Positions 26,001-30,651 of a stretch of 64,000 nucleotides of DNA are shown here, piece after piece. This DNA is from Gigantopelta aegis. Its lineage: Eukaryota > Mollusca > Gastropoda > Neomphalida > Peltospiridae. Below the pieces are notes generated by a model that was given only the letters and a program-made list of their open reading frames with translations, ran no database searches and was not told where the DNA came from. Positions within the stretch are counted from its first letter, which is position 1. Every line of letters begins with the position of its first letter. Made by a program: the position numbers and the translations under genes. Location: the NCBI RefSeq assembly GCF_016097555.1, contig NC_054706.1, positions 27,920,282 through 27,984,281 on the forward strand, written 5' to 3'.

Positions 26001-29000
26001 ACACCATAGAAACTGAACGTGACATAGCACTTGCGACAGTTTATTTGTTTGTTTTGTTTAACAACACCACTAGAGCACATTGATTATTTAATCATCGGCT
26101 ATTGGATGTCAAACATTTGGTAATTATGACTCATAGTCATCAGAGGAAACCCGCTACATTTTTCCTAATGCAGCAAGGATCTTTTATATGTACTTTCCCA
26201 CAGACATACCACATGACAGCACATACCACAGCCTTTACCCAGTCACTTGCGACAGAATCTGAACATGACATAGCACTCACAACAGAACCTGAGCATAATA
26301 GAGAACTCACAACAAAACCTGAACATGACGTAGCACACATAACAGAACCTGAACATGACGTGACACACATAACAGAACCTGAACGTGACATAGTACACAC
26401 AACAGAACCCGAAGAAGAACATGACAGAACACACATACAACATACCATGATCATGACATAGCACACACAAGAGAACTTGAACATGACATATCACTCTCAA
26501 CAGACGCAGAAAATAATTTTGCACACACAACAGAAACCGGAGGATTGATCACTTAACACTCAACAAAACACGGAGAGAACACTGCACATAACATAGTCTG
26601 GAGATATCACTGAACACACATCACACATAACCTGGAGAGGTCTCTGAACACAGTAGAACCTGAAGAGATCACTGAACACACAACAGAACCTGGAAAGATA
26701 CTGAACTCCCAACAGAACCTGGATAGATCACCGAATACACAATAGAACCTGGAGACATCACTGAACACACAACAGAATCTGGAGAGATCTCTGAACACAC
26801 ATCATAACCTGGACAGATCACTGAATACACAATAGAACCTGGAGAGATCACTGGACACACAATAGAACCTGGAGAGTTCACTGGACACACAATAGAACCT
26901 GGAGAGATCACTGAACATAATAGAACTTGGAGAGATCACCGGACACACAACGGAACCTGGATAGATCACTGAACACACAATATAACCTGGAGAGATCAAT
27001 CACTGGACACACAACAGAACCCGGAGAGACCACCAAATACACAATAAAACCAGGAGTGTGCACTGAACACACAACAGAACCTGGAAAGATCACTGGACAC
27101 ACAACATAACCTGGGGAGATCACTTAACACACAATAGAACCTGAAGAGATCACTGGGCACACAACAGAATCTGGAGAGATCACTGAACACACATTATAAC
27201 CTGGAGAGATTACTGGACACACAACAGAACCCGGAGAGATCACCAAATACACAATAAAACCAGTAGTGTGCACTGAATACACAACAGAACCCGGAGAGTA
27301 CACCCAACGCACAGCAGAAGCTGTAGGGTTTACTGTTCAATCAATGTAACCTGGAGAGAATCCTGCATGCTAAACAGGTGGACATGGTATAGTGTTCACT
27401 ACTTCTGGATTTGATATTCAGTACACACCCATCATTGGAAATGTAAACCCTATATCCTTTGAATGAGCTTCACTTGAACCCGGTGTATCCCAAACCAATA
27501 AGCTGCTAAAAATAGTTTCTTCATTAAAGGATACCAGTTTCAGTTTGCTTAACTATTCTGGTTTGTCTATTGCACTAGCTGATAAACCAGGTATTCTTGA
27601 AACCAGTGAAGTACACCCTGGGGCAGCAGAACCAGGAACTATCTGCAAAAGGACTCCCATGGCGCAAAGAACACAGAAAGAACACTGCACACAACATGAC
27701 ATCAGCTTTTCTGATGACTCTGCTTTTTTTTATGGACAAGTTGTCTGATTCTGATGCACCATCATCAAACAACATGGAGCACTACCACCACAGTGTTTCT
27801 GCCAGATATAACTTTTTGGGTATGGCTGTATGGAATTGAATGCAACCACTGCCAACAGAGATATGGGGGGGTCCTTCCTGAGAAAGAAAATGAGTTAAGT
27901 TTAGGGCTAGGATTAAGAAAATCATACAGTAATGATAAGAGTAATTAATTTTGTCAAAAAGTTAACTTAAAAAATAAATTCTGCAGAAATATTTAGGTAT
28001 GGTACCATACCAATTTTACCCTCTGGCACAAACCCTGCACCAGATAAGGTCACACAAAATCAGGGGTCGGTTAAAGAAAACAAGGATTTCACGAGTCAGA
28101 GTAGTTTTTTTTCACATTATTATTTTGTTCAATTGATGATTTTATTTATCGTTTTATTATTAACAAAAGTAAAATAACTGTTTTCACTTAATATTTTGTT
28201 TACCGGCCTCGGTGGCGTCATGGCAGGCCATCGGTTTACAGGCTGGTAGGTACTGGGTTCGGATCCCAGTCGAGGCATGGGATTTTTAATCCAGAGACCG
28301 ACTCCAAACACTGAGTGAGTGCTCCGCAAGGCTCAATGGGTAGGTGTAAACCACTTGCACTGACCAGTGATCCATAACTGGTTCAACAAAGGCCATGGTT
28401 TGTGCTATCCTGCCTGTGGGAAGCGTAAATAAAAGATCCCTTGCTGCTAATCGGAAGAGTAGCCCATGTAGTGGCGACAGCGAGTTTCCTCTCAAAATCT
28501 GTGTGGTCCTTAACCATATGTCTGACGCCATATAACCATTAATAAAATGTGTTGAGTGCGTCGTTAAATAAAACATTTCTTTCTTTCTTTAATATTTTGT
28601 TTAAGCGGTGATTTTATTAATACGTACTTCTATTTGTATTCCTTTTTGATTGTTTGCTTCTAAATATTTTCTATTTACAAGCTTTCTCCTTTTAAAAAAT
28701 AAATATGTGATTTGCAAAACTGAAATGTTTTAGAAGTGATGGTTCTTTCAGAATAAATATTTAAATTTACTTGATATACTGTTGGTCGTAAATGACGCAT
28801 TTAATTTAATCATGAATAATTGTTGTAACTACAACTATTTAAGCAAATAATTAAAACACCTAATATGCTATAAATACCGCAAATATACAAAGAAATCGTA
28901 AATATGTTCAGCTTTCATTGTCATTAAAACAAATTCGACATCTTAACTACTGATCAAGAAAAACAGTTTTCTTTCATTATCTCGGCTTTTAAAAAAATAA

Positions 29001-30607
29001 TTTTTATGCACTTACATCCTTCTGGCTCTCACGCGACGAAATGTAAAAGCTTAAATCAGGGGTCTAGCTTGGGATTTTCAGGTGGTACACAGACTTTTCG
29101 GCGATGGAATAAAACACTATTGGCATAGAGCATACACACATTTACATCATATATTGTAATAAAAAAATGTATTTGTAATCTCAGGTGGTATGCAGCTGCG
29201 TACCTGCATATATGGAAAAAAAAGAAAAAGTTTTATTTAACGATGCACTCAACACATTTTATTTACGGTTATATGGCGTCAGACATATGGTTAAGGACCA
29301 CACAGATTTTTAGAGGAAACCCGCTGTCGCCGCTACATGGGCTACTCTTTCCGATTAGCAGCAAGGGATCTTTTATTTGCACTTCCCACAGGCAGGATAG
29401 CACAAACCATGGCCTTTGTTGAACCAGTTATGGATCACTGGTCGGTGCAAGTGGTTTACACCTACTCATTGAGCCTTGTGGAGCACTCACTCAGGGTTTG
29501 GAGTCGGTATCTGGAATAAAAATCTCACGCCTCGACTGGGATCCGAACCCAGTACCTATTAGCCTGTAGACCGATGGCCTAACCACGATGCCACCGAGGC
29601 CGGTTTACATATATGGAAGCTAGGCCTCTGCTTAAATAATAGTTTAAGTATTCAGTTTGGAAGTGGTATAAAATACATGCTGAAGGCAGGGTTATGAGAT
29701 ACATGGTGCAGAACAGGGATGGCTAATTTGGGTAAGTGTGTCTGCTACTTAATATGGGGGTTTAAATGGTTTACCATGATTTTAATCAGACCTTCTAGAG
29801 TGCCTATACAAAAGTGAGAAGTCATCACTTTGGTATACAGTGGTGTTTGGCAGCATGATTAACAGCAAGAGGGTTGGTCAGAACGTTAAAAGTTACTGCA
29901 GTGAAAAGTAGAACCTCTGTAAAGCGGAATTCTCTCAAAACCTGACGTAGAGCTCCCGCCTGATGCGACAGTCAGTGTGGGATCGATCCCCATCAGTGGA
30001 CCCATTGGGCTATTTCTCATTCCAGCCAGTGCACCACGACTGGTGTATCAAAGGCTGTGGTATGTGCTATCCCTTGCTACTAATGGAAAAATGTAGCTGG
30101 TTTCCTCTCTAAGACTACATGTATATGTTGCAATTACCGAATGTTTGACATCCAATAGCCAATGATTAATTAATCAATGTGCTCTAGTGGTGTTGTTAAA
30201 CAAAACAAACTTAAGCTAAGATTATATGTTGCAATTACCAAATGTTTGACATCCAATTAATCAATGTGCTCTAGTGGTGTTGTTAAACAAAACAAACTTC
30301 TTTTTTTTAAACTTGGACCCTGATCACTGAGGTTAGTATCATATTCTCCTCACATTTTTTCTCTTGTACCTGCAGGCATATAGAATTTTCAACACATGGG
30401 TGGGCGACCCGTCAAAGGTGGTGCTACTGCAGGAAGTGGTCAACACAATCAAGCAGCAGGGTCTTCTGGGAAATGCTGAACAAGTTGGAAACTATGTAAC
30501 GAAGGGACTGGAGGATGTACAGGTATATACAATGATAGATTCTTGGGAATGGGCACAACTGGTTGTTTCCATTGGTGTTTCCAGGATTTTATGTTTGTGT
30601 GTGTGTG

Positions 30608-30651
<44 letters not shown>

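Larger units (their letters stand above)
24421..29039. mobile_element. 4.6 kb element with 31-bp terminal inverted repeats
   Basis: The left end TCGTCGCGTGAGAGC continues to GTCGTAAGTG (24421-24451). The right end (29009-29039) is its inverse, about 27 of 31 matching. GTCGTA(A/T)GTG-type motifs recur near both ends (24573, 24709, 25122, 28782). Inside are a 1.8 kb minisatellite (25546-27335) and two later SINEs. No transposase was recognised; the small frames at 27545-27948 match nothing I know. No clear target duplication was seen, so the superfamily is open. Confidence 0.65.
23798..30375. other. ABAT intron 10 (6.6 kb)
   Basis: The intron is almost entirely repeats listed separately. The remaining 28604-29008 and 29619-29940 are AT-rich or unremarkable; 29906-29945 holds a fragment of the CAGTGAAACC MITE family. 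Confidence 0.5.

Noticed and set aside
25545-27312. Long open frames on both strands (up to about 160 codons) with Cys/Val-rich or Glu/His/Thr-rich repeats
   Set aside because: They exist only because the minisatellite unit is a multiple of three; there is no start context, splice partner or known domain.
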